A DNA stretch of 64,000 nucleotides from Prochlorococcus sp. AG-409-L18 (GTDB lineage: Bacteria; Cyanobacteriota; Cyanobacteriia; PCC-6307; Cyanobiaceae), in assembly GCA_003215535.1 (NCBI GenBank), contig QCKG01000002.1, positions 95,817 through 159,816 of the forward strand, given 5' to 3'. Positions 47,015-55,295 of the stretch are shown piece by piece. The first letter of the stretch is position 1. Each line of letters begins with the position of its first letter. Below the pieces are notes generated by a model, which was not told where the DNA came from, did no database searches, and saw only the letters and a program-made list of their open reading frames with translations. A program made the translations under genes and the position numbers.

Positions 47015-48760
47015 ATGCCCTCTCTCCCAGACTACAGGCAAGCTGAAGACTGGTTTTCTTTGTTGGAGGTGGCGGCCAACAGTCCAATAGAAAGCCTTGA
47101 GGAACTGTGTCAATATGCCCGCAAAAAATGGCATGGTTCTGACGAGCCAGGATGGGTAGTCCCTCTTGGCTATTCCTTATGGAGATTAACTTCATATAAG
47201 GAAGCTGTTGAGGTGTTGAAATCAGCCCCCACTTTGGAGAGAAAGAGTGTTGATTACAATATTGTTCTTGGCATGGTTGCGAGGCGAGTTCCAGGAGAAG
47301 AATTAGTTGCAAAGAAAGCATATTCTTCGGCTCTTAAAATTGATCCTACACGGGCTGATGTGTACTATAATTTAGGAAACTTGATTAGAAAAAATCATCC
47401 AGATCAAGCTGAAAGGGCATATATAATTAGTTTAGAGAAAGACAATAAAGCTTATCTAACATGGCATAATTTAGGACTAGCATTAAATGAACAAGACCGT
47501 CACGATGAAGCTATAAATGCTTTAAGGAAGGCATTACTTCTTAACCCTACCCATTCTGATGGCTGGTGTAATACTGGCTTGGCATACTTTGGTAAAGATA
47601 ATTTTCCTCTTGCTATTCGTTTTTTTAGATACGCAATAGAACTTGACTCGCAAAGTGAGGCTAGTCATGTGAATTTAGGCTATGCATTAATGAATGAGGA
47701 AAGGCCGCATGAGGCTTTACAATATCTCAAAAAAGGAATCGAGATTTCTTCTGGCTCAGTCAATGCTATTTGGAATCTTTCATTGATAGAGTTGTTGCTG
47801 GGTAACTTTAAGGAAGGGTGGAATTTATATGAGGCCCGCTTTGATACGGAACAATTTAAAGATACTGTTTATCCTACTGTTGGACCTAAAATTGATTCTT
47901 TTGATGAACTTCCTCATGAGGGAGATGAGCCTATAGTCATATGGAGTGAACAGGGAATGGGTGATGCAATTCAGTTTTGTCGGTATCTCTTTTTGTTAGA
48001 AGCAAGAGATATTCCATTTATCTTCGTAGCAAGAAAGATGCTGTTTACTCTTATGAAGAAGTGGCTACCATTTTCCGATAAAGTTGTACTCGAGAAGAGT
48101 TGGGATCCTGAGACCGATAAACGTTCAAATCTTGCCTTAATGAGTCTTCCTAAATTATTTCAAACCGATTTGCATACAATTCCCTGTGCTATTCCTTACC
48201 TCCATCCATCTGAACCCGTGCCAGAAGAGTTGCGATTTGATAAGGCCGCAGGTGGAATTAGTATTGGAATCACATGGGCTTCTAACCCAGATAATAAGTC
48301 AATGTATAAGAATAAAACTATGCCCGCTAAATTGCTTGTACCGCATCTAATAGAATTATTAGAACTTGACCTTATAGATTTGCATTCGCTGCAGGTTGGG
48401 CCAGATGCAGATCAGCTAGATGCTTGGTCCAATAATGAGCGTTTAATCAATTGGAATGGTCGTTTAAATGATTTTTCGGATACTGCCCATGTGATTCAAC
48501 AACTTGATCTCGTGATAAGTGTGGATACTGCAGTTGCTCATTTGGCTGGAGCTCTTGGAAGGCCTACTTGGCTTTTATTACCTTCTAATGCAGATTTTCG
48601 TTGGCTTATGGATCGTGAAGATTGTCCTTGGTATCCGTCAATGAGGATTTTTCGTCAACCTTCAAGGGGTGATTGGACTAGCGTTGCCAATTCAGTGCTT
48701 GAAGCTCTCTCGCTGGTGTTTGCTTTAGAGACCAAAGCACTGGCACGGGCGAAGCTCTAG
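47015..48760 (+). CDS. TPR protein with family 9-like glycosyltransferase domain
   Basis: A 581-residue protein. TPR repeats cover about residues 80-275 (DVYYNLGNLIRKNHPDQAERAY, LTWHNLGLALNEQDRHDEAI, DGWCNTGLAYFGKDNFPLAI, HVNLGYALMNEERPHEAL). The C-terminal half has VIWSEQGMGDAIQFCRYL near 308, ISVDTAVAHLAGALGRPTWLLL near 508 and WYPSMRIFRQPSRGDW near 545. It resembles two other TPR-GT9 proteins in the window but has more TPRs. The PPIase gene begins two bases after its stop, so it heads the operon with the type I exporter. This places the enzyme with the secretion system, perhaps acting on the same exported protein. Confidence 0.83.
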   Translation: MPSLPDYRQAEDWFSLLEVAANSPIESLEELCQYARKKWHGSDEPGWVVPLGYSLWRLTSYKEAVEVLKSAPTLERKSVDYNIVLGMVARRVPGEELVAKKAYSSALKIDPTRADVYYNLGNLIRKNHPDQAERAYIISLEKDNKAYLTWHNLGLALNEQDRHDEAINALRKALLLNPTHSDGWCNTGLAYFGKDNFPLAIRFFRYAIELDSQSEASHVNLGYALMNEERPHEALQYLKKGIEISSGSVNAIWNLSLIELLLGNFKEGWNLYEARFDTEQFKDTVYPTVGPKIDSFDELPHEGDEPIVIWSEQGMGDAIQFCRYLFLLEARDIPFIFVARKMLFTLMKKWLPFSDKVVLEKSWDPETDKRSNLALMSLPKLFQTDLHTIPCAIPYLHPSEPVPEELRFDKAAGGISIGITWASNPDNKSMYKNKTMPAKLLVPHLIELLELDLIDLHSLQVGPDADQLDAWSNNERLINWNGRLNDFSDTAHVIQQLDLVISVDTAVAHLAGALGRPTWLLLPSNADFRWLMDREDCPWYPSMRIFRQPSRGDWTSVANSVLEALSLVFALETKALARAKL

Positions 48761-48762
48761 TT

Positions 48763-49509
48763 ATGAAAGATTTGACTGAACTTCTAGTAAGCCAAGAAGA
48801 AATACTTGGACTCGTAACCAGGATGGAACTTACGACTTCAATAATTCAGCGTCATATTGAGGAGCAAATTATTGCACTAGTTGATTTGTCAGAAGATTGG
48901 TACCAGATGGCACGTCAGGAATTCTTCAAGGGAGAAAAACTTTCCGAAGAGGATCTACCTGCGTGGCTAAATAAAAAAGGTTGGAGTTCTCAAGACCTTA
49001 GGTTAAATCTATCCAGGCCAGAAGCTCTTTATCGCTTTGCGAAGCAACGCTTTGGTCCTGGGCTAGAGGAAAGATATTTATCTTCTGCGTCAGATCTTGA
49101 TAAGGTTATCTATTCACTAGTCCGTGTAAAAGATCCTCCATTGGCTCGGGAGTTATGGATCAGACTTTCTGAAGGGGAAGCCAGCTTCGTCGATATTGCG
49201 AGTCAATATGGGGAAGGGCCTGAAGCAAAACGCAAAGGACTGATAGGACCTATGACTATCGGATCATTGCAGCCTCCACAGTTAAGGACTTTGTTAAGGG
49301 CTTTAGGTCCAGGAGAGTTCACTGAGCCCGAAAGGTTAGGCGAATGGACTGTTTTACTTCGCTTAGAGCAGTTAACACCATCTTCCTTTGATGAAACTAT
49401 GCGGGACAATCTTTTAAAAGAGCAAGTAGAGGAATTTGTGAAAGCAAGAGCGAAGTCCTTGCTAGAGGGCGCTCATTTAGATGCACTCCATTACGATCCT
49501 GAACCATGA
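48763..49509 (+). CDS. Parvulin-type peptidyl-prolyl isomerase linked to type I secretion
   Basis: A 248-residue protein with a helical N-terminal half (SurA-like) and a parvulin-like domain at about 125-205: LSEGEASFVDIASQYGEGPEAKRKGLIG, then LGPGEFTEPERLGEWTVLLRLEQ. The family pattern is the glycine-rich loop plus the final W(T/H)(V/I)L(R/K) strand. There is no signal peptide, so it probably works in the cytoplasm. Its stop overlaps the exporter start as ATGA and its start is two bases after the TPR-GT9 stop. It likely keeps the substrate unfolded or export-ready; the substrate is inferred. Confidence 0.82.
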   Translation: MKDLTELLVSQEEILGLVTRMELTTSIIQRHIEEQIIALVDLSEDWYQMARQEFFKGEKLSEEDLPAWLNKKGWSSQDLRLNLSRPEALYRFAKQRFGPGLEERYLSSASDLDKVIYSLVRVKDPPLARELWIRLSEGEASFVDIASQYGEGPEAKRKGLIGPMTIGSLQPPQLRTLLRALGPGEFTEPERLGEWTVLLRLEQLTPSSFDETMRDNLLKEQVEEFVKARAKSLLEGAHLDALHYDPEP

Positions 49510-52500
49510 GTACTGAGCCAAGGTTTCGGGAACTTTTAACTAGGTTCAAAGCGTTTAATTCGCTCGAGCCTGAACATTTGGATTGGTTGGCTTCCAGGGT
49601 GAAACCTTTTAAGGCCGATGTTGGTAGGGATATGCTTTTAGCTGAGCGGTTACCTGAGTATTGTTTTTGCATTCTTGAAGGAAGCGGGAGGCTGCTTCAT
49701 CAAGACCCAGGATTAAGTAGGCCAGTCACTCTTGCTTTAACTCAGCCTGGTGACTTGATTGGTTGGGTTGGCTTAAGAAGGAGATATCCATGCGAGTGGG
49801 TTAGTTGCTCAACGCCAATGAAACTTCTTGGCTTCAGTGCAGAGGATTTTTATTGGCTTGAAGAAAATTCCAAATCTTTTGCAGATTGGCTTTCTACTAA
49901 TGATTCACCGGCGGAATTTATGGATGCTTTGCGTCCTGCTTTACGCCGCCGTTCCATGACAGATCCTCCTGAGAGAGAGGTATTGAGAACTCTTATTACT
50001 GGGATGAAGGTAGTTACATATAAAGCAGGAGACGGGTTACTTGAAGATGGGCCAGTTTGGCTTTGGAATGGCTGGTCAACTTCCAAGAAATCTTTTTCAG
50101 TCCAGATTGGTGACTTTGTTCAGAATGAAGTGCTACAACAACTACCATCAAATTCTTCTATTCGCTTATTGCGTATAGAAAAGATCTTGTGGGAACAATT
50201 ACTTGAGTCACAAAATCATCATAAGGAACCTGATTTTATTCCTCCTCGTTTAAACGAACCAACCTCGGAGGATCGCTATTCAGACTTATTGGTTCCTGAA
50301 CCTCAAGGCTTACGTATAGATGGAAATTCTGTAAATGAATTGGAGAATCCCGATTCTAATGTTGCTCAAAGCTCTTTGATTCCAGTTTGTACAGGGGTTG
50401 GTGCTCTTCAGCAGATCATTGCGTGTTTAGAGATGCTATCTATTTATCACCGAATACCGTTTAGGGGCGACATTCTTGAACGAATTGCCCGTGAGCAATT
50501 ACGTGATAAATCCCCAACTCTTCATTTAGTAGGTAACCTTGCAACGGTCTTAGGATTGACAGGTAACCTTTCTCCTGTATCTGAAAAGCAATTGCATCGT
50601 GTTCCATGCCCATGTATTGCTTTAATTGCCTCACAACCTTCAGTTATTTATGAGATTAGGAAGGGAGAAGTGAAAGCAGTGGTGCCAGAATATGGCCGTG
50701 TTTCATTGCCTCTAAAGGAATTGACTGGTGGTAAAGGTGGAACCACAATATTAACATTGTTTCCAGGAAGAGATGCTCAAAAGAGGAAATTAAATTTTAA
50801 ATGGTTTCTCCCACAGATTAATAAGTATAGGAGAAGTTTAATTGAGGTTTTTATAGCTACATTAGTATTGCAGTTACTTCAACTTGCGACACCTCTAGTC
50901 TTTCAGCAGATTTTTGACAAGGTAATTGGGCAACAGAATCTTGATACTCTTTATACCTTGGGTCTGGTCTTATTAGCTATAAGCATTTTCCAAGGTTTGT
51001 TAGGAGCAGTTCGGACCTATTTATTTACAGACACTACCAATCGCATTGATATTGCTCTTGGTGGAGAGGTAATTCAGCATCTTCTTCGACTCCCTCTTCG
51101 TTATTTTGATAGAAGGCCTGTTGGTGAATTGCAAACTCGTCTAGGTGAGTTGGGAAATATTAGGAATTTTCTTACTGGTAGTGCAATTAGTTTGATCTTG
51201 GATGTTGTTTTTTCTGTTATATATATCGCTGTGATGTTGAATTATAGTGGAGTATTGACGGCAGTGTCACTTGCAGTTGTCCCCTTATTTCTTGGACTTA
51301 CGATCATTGCATCACCTTTAATAAGAGGTCAATTACGTAAAGCAGCTGAAAAGAATGCAAGAACACAAGCACTGTTGGTAGAGGCTTTGAGTGGTGTTCA
51401 AACTATTAAGGCACAGAATGCAGAAAATACAGTTAGATGGAATTGGCAACAGCGTTATTCAAACTTTATGAGTGAGAGTTTTAGAACTCTTCTCATTGGT
51501 ATTTCTGCTGGCACAGTTGGTGCATTTCTGAATCAATTAACTGGTCTTTTGACTCTCTGGGTTGGTGCTTATCTGGTCATTCAGGGCGACTTAACGATTG
51601 GTCAGTTAATAGCATTCAGAATTATTTCAGGTTATGTGGTTGGTCCTTTGTTGAATTTAGCTACTAGTTGGCAGAGCTTTCAAGGTGTTGCTTTGTCAAT
51701 GGAGAGACTCAGTGATGTTGTAGATGCAGTTGATGAATCAGGAGGTGAATTAACAGATCAATTACCAATGCCTCCTATAGATGGAGAAGTTACTTTCCAA
51801 AATGTTGATTTTGGCTTTGATGAATCAACCAAGGTTGTGTCTAATGTGAGCTTTCAAGTCTCACCAGGATCTTTTATAGGAATAGTAGGAAGAAGTGGAA
51901 GTGGGAAAAGTACAATAATGAAGCTATTGCCTAGATTATATGAACCGGAAAAAGGACGTATTCTTATTGATGGGTATGATATAGCCAAGTTACAACTTTC
52001 CTCTGTTCGAAGACAAATTGGCATAGTTCCTCAAGATAGCTTGCTATTTGATGGAACTATTCGTGAAAACATATCTTTAACTGTCCCAGAGGCTACGAGT
52101 GAGGAGATAGCAGAAGCAGCACGCATTGCAGCTGCACATGATTTCATCATGGAACTACCGGATGGTTATGCAACTCGTGTGGGGGAAAGGGGAAGTGGTT
52201 TATCTGGTGGACAGCGTCAGCGTATTGCTATTGCTAGGGCTGTGCTTCAACGACCTTCTCTATTAATCCTTGACGAGGCAACCAGTGCTCTTGATTACAT
52301 AACTGAGAGACAGGTTTGTTTGAATTTGAAAAAGGTTTTTGTTGGGACCACAGTCTTTTTTATAACCCATCGCTTAAGCACCATTCGCTCCTCAGATGAG
52401 ATTCTCCTTATGGAAACAGGTCATCTAGTGGAGAAAGGTTCTCATGCTGAGTTGATGGAAATGAAAGGCCGTTACTATGCTCTTTATTCGCAGCAGGAGG

Positions 52501-52514
52501 CTGACATTGACTGA
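49506..52514 (+). CDS. Type I secretion ABC exporter with cyclic-nucleotide-binding-like and C39-like domains
   Basis: A 1002-residue exporter. Residues 1-150 resemble a cNMP-binding/CAP effector domain (CFCILEGSGRLLHQD, PGDLIGWVGL). Residues about 290-420 resemble the C39-peptidase-like domain of HlyB exporters; I see no usable catalytic cysteine in the expected place, so it is probably a substrate-binding, non-cleaving version. The membrane part is about 445-720, followed by the ATPase with Walker A GRSGSGKST near 795, signature LSGGQRQRIAIARA near 900 and Walker B LLILDEATSALD. The combination is typical of cyanobacterial type I exporters that move RTX-type proteins without processing. It is coupled to the PPIase by ATGA and to the HlyD gene by overlap. 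Confidence 0.9.
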   Translation: MSTEPRFRELLTRFKAFNSLEPEHLDWLASRVKPFKADVGRDMLLAERLPEYCFCILEGSGRLLHQDPGLSRPVTLALTQPGDLIGWVGLRRRYPCEWVSCSTPMKLLGFSAEDFYWLEENSKSFADWLSTNDSPAEFMDALRPALRRRSMTDPPEREVLRTLITGMKVVTYKAGDGLLEDGPVWLWNGWSTSKKSFSVQIGDFVQNEVLQQLPSNSSIRLLRIEKILWEQLLESQNHHKEPDFIPPRLNEPTSEDRYSDLLVPEPQGLRIDGNSVNELENPDSNVAQSSLIPVCTGVGALQQIIACLEMLSIYHRIPFRGDILERIAREQLRDKSPTLHLVGNLATVLGLTGNLSPVSEKQLHRVPCPCIALIASQPSVIYEIRKGEVKAVVPEYGRVSLPLKELTGGKGGTTILTLFPGRDAQKRKLNFKWFLPQINKYRRSLIEVFIATLVLQLLQLATPLVFQQIFDKVIGQQNLDTLYTLGLVLLAISIFQGLLGAVRTYLFTDTTNRIDIALGGEVIQHLLRLPLRYFDRRPVGELQTRLGELGNIRNFLTGSAISLILDVVFSVIYIAVMLNYSGVLTAVSLAVVPLFLGLTIIASPLIRGQLRKAAEKNARTQALLVEALSGVQTIKAQNAENTVRWNWQQRYSNFMSESFRTLLIGISAGTVGAFLNQLTGLLTLWVGAYLVIQGDLTIGQLIAFRIISGYVVGPLLNLATSWQSFQGVALSMERLSDVVDAVDESGGELTDQLPMPPIDGEVTFQNVDFGFDESTKVVSNVSFQVSPGSFIGIVGRSGSGKSTIMKLLPRLYEPEKGRILIDGYDIAKLQLSSVRRQIGIVPQDSLLFDGTIRENISLTVPEATSEEIAEAARIAAAHDFIMELPDGYATRVGERGSGLSGGQRQRIAIARAVLQRPSLLILDEATSALDYITERQVCLNLKKVFVGTTVFFITHRLSTIRSSDEILLMETGHLVEKGSHAELMEMKGRYYALYSQQEADID

Positions 52515-54123
52515 TATTAAGGAATCTACTAGAGAAGATTCTGAAAAGGGGGTATCAGTCTCTGATACTCATTCTGATGCTTACCATTTTATCTTGTTTA
52601 ACTCCAAACGAATTAGATCTGTAATTATCGAAAGCGTAAGTCCAAAAATTGCAAAGCTGAAGGTAGTAGTAAAAGATAAATTATATCCCAAGGCAAAACA
52701 ATTTAAAGTTGCGATAAGAGAGAGGCTTTATCCTCAAGTTAAGTTAATTAAGGTTGAAGCAAATAAACGTTTTTCCCCTCAAGCTAGAGAAATCAAGGCT
52801 TTTTTGAAAGAGAGAATTCTGCCTAAATTCAGAGAGCTTAAGGTATTTATTATTGGTCAGGAGACTATAGAAGATAAATCATTAACTACCAAGAAATCAT
52901 TGCCAGGATCTTTTACTGAATGGACGGATCACTCAGCTTCTTTAAATCAAGGAAGACATTGGTCCTCAACAATTATTGCTTTGTGCACAACAATGTTTTT
53001 AGGTGCATTCTTATGGGCTTTTACTGCCAAATTAGATCAAACAATTACTGTGCGAGGTAGGCTTCAACCCTCTGGATCAGTTCGAGAGGTTGAATCACCA
53101 AGTTCGGGGGTAGTGAGTAAGGTTTTTATTAAAGATGGAGATGTTGTTTCAAGTGGTCAGCCATTGTTTGTTGTTGAGGCTAAAGGCTTAGCAAGCAAAC
53201 GGTTGGCATTTTCAAATACTTTGGCCATATTAGAAGTTCAGGCTCGATCTTTACGTGCAATAGTTAATAGTCAGGGAGATCCTGTTCAACTTATTGCCAT
53301 GCCTGCCCTTCCTGTGATTGATGATCCTGGATTAGCCGCAAAGCTTTTTACAGCTCGTCAACAATCCCAATTGATTTTATCTCAATTAGCACAGCTCTCA
53401 AATCGTTTAAATAGCCGATCAAAGACTTTAAAACTTCAAGAACAGATCGCCAATGATCTTAAGCCGTTATATGAAGTAGGTGCAATCGCTCGTAATCAGT
53501 ATCTCAATCAGTTAAATCAGGTGCAAATTGTTCGTGCAGATGTTCAAACTCTTAAAGAAGAACGTGTCAGGGTTATTGCTCAGGCGGCAGCTCAGTTAAA
53601 TCAGTTAGATAGGGAGATAATAGGATTACGCTCTGAGTTAGTTGGTTTGGGCGAAACTTTAGAATATCGAACTGTTAAAGCTCCTATTGATGGAAAGGTC
53701 TTTGATGCAAAAGTCACACCATACTCTGTAATTAACGGGGCAGAAACAGTATTGAAGATAGTCCCAGATAATCGTTTAGAAGCAACTGTGCAAATTAGTA
53801 ATAAAGATATTGGCTTTGTGAGAACTGGTATGTCCGTTAATGTGTCTGTTGATTCTTTCCCTTCAGGTGAATTTGGTTATCTAGAGGGGACATTGATTAG
53901 TATAGGTTCAGATGCTCTTCCACCATCATCTGTCACACCAGAGTACAGTTTTCCTGCAACAATTAGTCTTGAACAACAAGAAGTTGAATCAGGAGGAAAA
54001 ATGCTTAATCTTCAAAGTGGTATGGGTGTCAATGCAAATATAAAGTTAAGGTCTAGACCAGTAATCTCCCTACTTACAGATTTATTTACAAAGCAGATTG
54101 AAGGTGTTAGCCGTTTTAGATAG
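52507..54123 (+). CDS. HlyD-family membrane fusion protein with N-terminal 15-residue repeats
   Basis: A 538-residue adaptor of type I secretion. The first 110 residues are cytoplasmic and contain five tandem 15-residue repeats (residues 36-110). A single membrane helix lies at about 153-172 (TTMFLGAFLWAF). Then come the lipoyl-like barrel start QTITVRGRLQPSGSVREVESPSSG, a coiled coil (about 260-370) and the return LEYRTVKAPIDGKVFD. The start is TTG at 52507: AGGAGG lies six bases before it and it overlaps the exporter stop; the frame is open further up to an ATG at 52477 without such a signal. The operon ends here, convergent with a GT4 gene. Confidence 0.88.
   Translation: MTDIKESTREDSEKGVSVSDTHSDAYHFILFNSKRIRSVIIESVSPKIAKLKVVVKDKLYPKAKQFKVAIRERLYPQVKLIKVEANKRFSPQAREIKAFLKERILPKFRELKVFIIGQETIEDKSLTTKKSLPGSFTEWTDHSASLNQGRHWSSTIIALCTTMFLGAFLWAFTAKLDQTITVRGRLQPSGSVREVESPSSGVVSKVFIKDGDVVSSGQPLFVVEAKGLASKRLAFSNTLAILEVQARSLRAIVNSQGDPVQLIAMPALPVIDDPGLAAKLFTARQQSQLILSQLAQLSNRLNSRSKTLKLQEQIANDLKPLYEVGAIARNQYLNQLNQVQIVRADVQTLKEERVRVIAQAAAQLNQLDREIIGLRSELVGLGETLEYRTVKAPIDGKVFDAKVTPYSVINGAETVLKIVPDNRLEATVQISNKDIGFVRTGMSVNVSVDSFPSGEFGYLEGTLISIGSDALPPSSVTPEYSFPATISLEQQEVESGGKMLNLQSGMGVNANIKLRSRPVISLLTDLFTKQIEGVSRFR
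52612..52836 (+). repeat. Five tandem 15-residue repeats in the HlyD-type adaptor
   Basis: Read in frame, the stretch encodes five units of 15 residues with the pattern (I/L/F)-(K/R)-x-x-x-x-(E/D/K)-(K/R/S)-(L/V/I/F)-x-P-(K/Q)-x-(K/R)-x. A proline is at position 11 of every unit. Examples are LKVVVKDKLYPKAKQ and FKVAIRERLYPQVKL. The spacing is exact, with no insertion between units. The repeats diverge at base level, so they are old and selected rather than a recent DNA slippage product. They are rich in Lys/Arg and alternate with hydrophobic residues, suggesting an amphipathic surface. Confidence 0.88.
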
Positions 54124-54138
54124 TTTCTGAATAGAGAA

Positions 54139-55275
54139 TCATTTATTAAGGATTTCTTTGTAGATACTAATAGTTGAATCTGTTGTAGTTTCCCAATTGT
54201 ATTCGCTCAGAATTCTTTTTTTAAGGTTACTAACCCTAGGACTTGTTGAACCTTCATCTAAGGATTGGATTACGGCATTTTTAACTGACTCTGCATCAGC
54301 GGGGTCAACATATAGAGCATCATTTTGTAGATACTCCATTTCATGACCAAAAGTACTGCCAATTACTGGAGTATTGTTGAGGGCTGCCTCTAGACTTACG
54401 AGACCACAAGTTTCGCACCAACTAGGAAGAACATGTACAGATGATGCTGCATATGCTGATGCAAGTAAATCTTGAGGAAGGTGATCAATAATTGTTAGTT
54501 TGTCACCATAAATTTGCTTGCATAATTCTCCATAAGCAGGCCAGTTACTAGTACTTCCGATTAAAACTATCGGTATATTAGTATGCCTTAATGCCCAGCA
54601 AAGCATTGCTTGATTCTTTGCGGGCTCTATTCGACCAGCTTGCATAATAAAGTCAAATGTTATTCCTGTTTCTTCCCTGAATTTTTTCGGATCTGCATCA
54701 AGAAAAGTTTTTGGGTTGACTCCGTACTTGGCTATATTAAATCTATTACCACTCCAATTAAGTTCATCTCTAATTGCTTTCATCTCTAGCAAACTATTAG
54801 GCAGAAGACCAGTAACACTTTTCAGAAGATTTTTTAATTTAGGTATCTCAAATCGCTCTTCATTACCAAAGCCATGGCTTTGGTACAACTGACCATCTTC
54901 TTCAAGAACTAGTCTTCGCTCCTTAAGCTGCTGGAGCGCATCACTTTGCTCTCTGCCGGACTCGACTGTTTGTTGTATAGCACTAAATGTAGATCTGCTT
55001 CCCCAGAAGGCACGTGGGATTGATACCCATATAGGTGACACAACTACTGGTATATTTGCTTTCTGACAGCTTTCTAATTGCCTTTTAAAAGAAGCTACTT
55101 GTCTGCAATTGAAAAGATGTACTAGATCGAAACCTCTTGGATCGGGACTATCGTTGTTCGTTACCGCAACTTGATGTCCACGTTGATAGAGACGAAGGGT
55201 TGTCTCTTGTATTTGAACGGAATCACCACCTTTGAAGTTTGCGGCAACGCCGTGGTTCACCATTAGGATCCTCAT
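54139..55275 (-). CDS. Family 4 glycosyltransferase
   Basis: A 378-residue GT4 enzyme. It opens RILMVNHGVAANFKGGDSVQI, the donor half starts IMQAGRIEPAKNQAMLCWAL near residue 213, and VHVLPSWCETCGLVSLEAALNNTPVIGS near 282 is the E(x)7E region (SWCETCGLVSLE). It is last in the reverse run 57,907-54,139, lying 20 bases after the TPR-GT9 gene, and converges with the HlyD gene with 15 bases between. Sugar and acceptor unknown. Confidence 0.87.
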   Translation of the reverse strand: MRILMVNHGVAANFKGGDSVQIQETTLRLYQRGHQVAVTNNDSPDPRGFDLVHLFNCRQVASFKRQLESCQKANIPVVVSPIWVSIPRAFWGSRSTFSAIQQTVESGREQSDALQQLKERRLVLEEDGQLYQSHGFGNEERFEIPKLKNLLKSVTGLLPNSLLEMKAIRDELNWSGNRFNIAKYGVNPKTFLDADPKKFREETGITFDFIMQAGRIEPAKNQAMLCWALRHTNIPIVLIGSTSNWPAYGELCKQIYGDKLTIIDHLPQDLLASAYAASSVHVLPSWCETCGLVSLEAALNNTPVIGSTFGHEMEYLQNDALYVDPADAESVKNAVIQSLDEGSTSPRVSNLKKRILSEYNWETTTDSTISIYKEILNK

Positions 55276-55295
55276 CTGGCGTCGATTCTCTTGTT

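Noticed and set aside
52477..52506. ATG start for the HlyD-type gene
   Set aside because: No ribosome-binding sequence stands before it and it lies in the exporter coding region, while AGGAGG with six-base spacing precedes TTG 52507.
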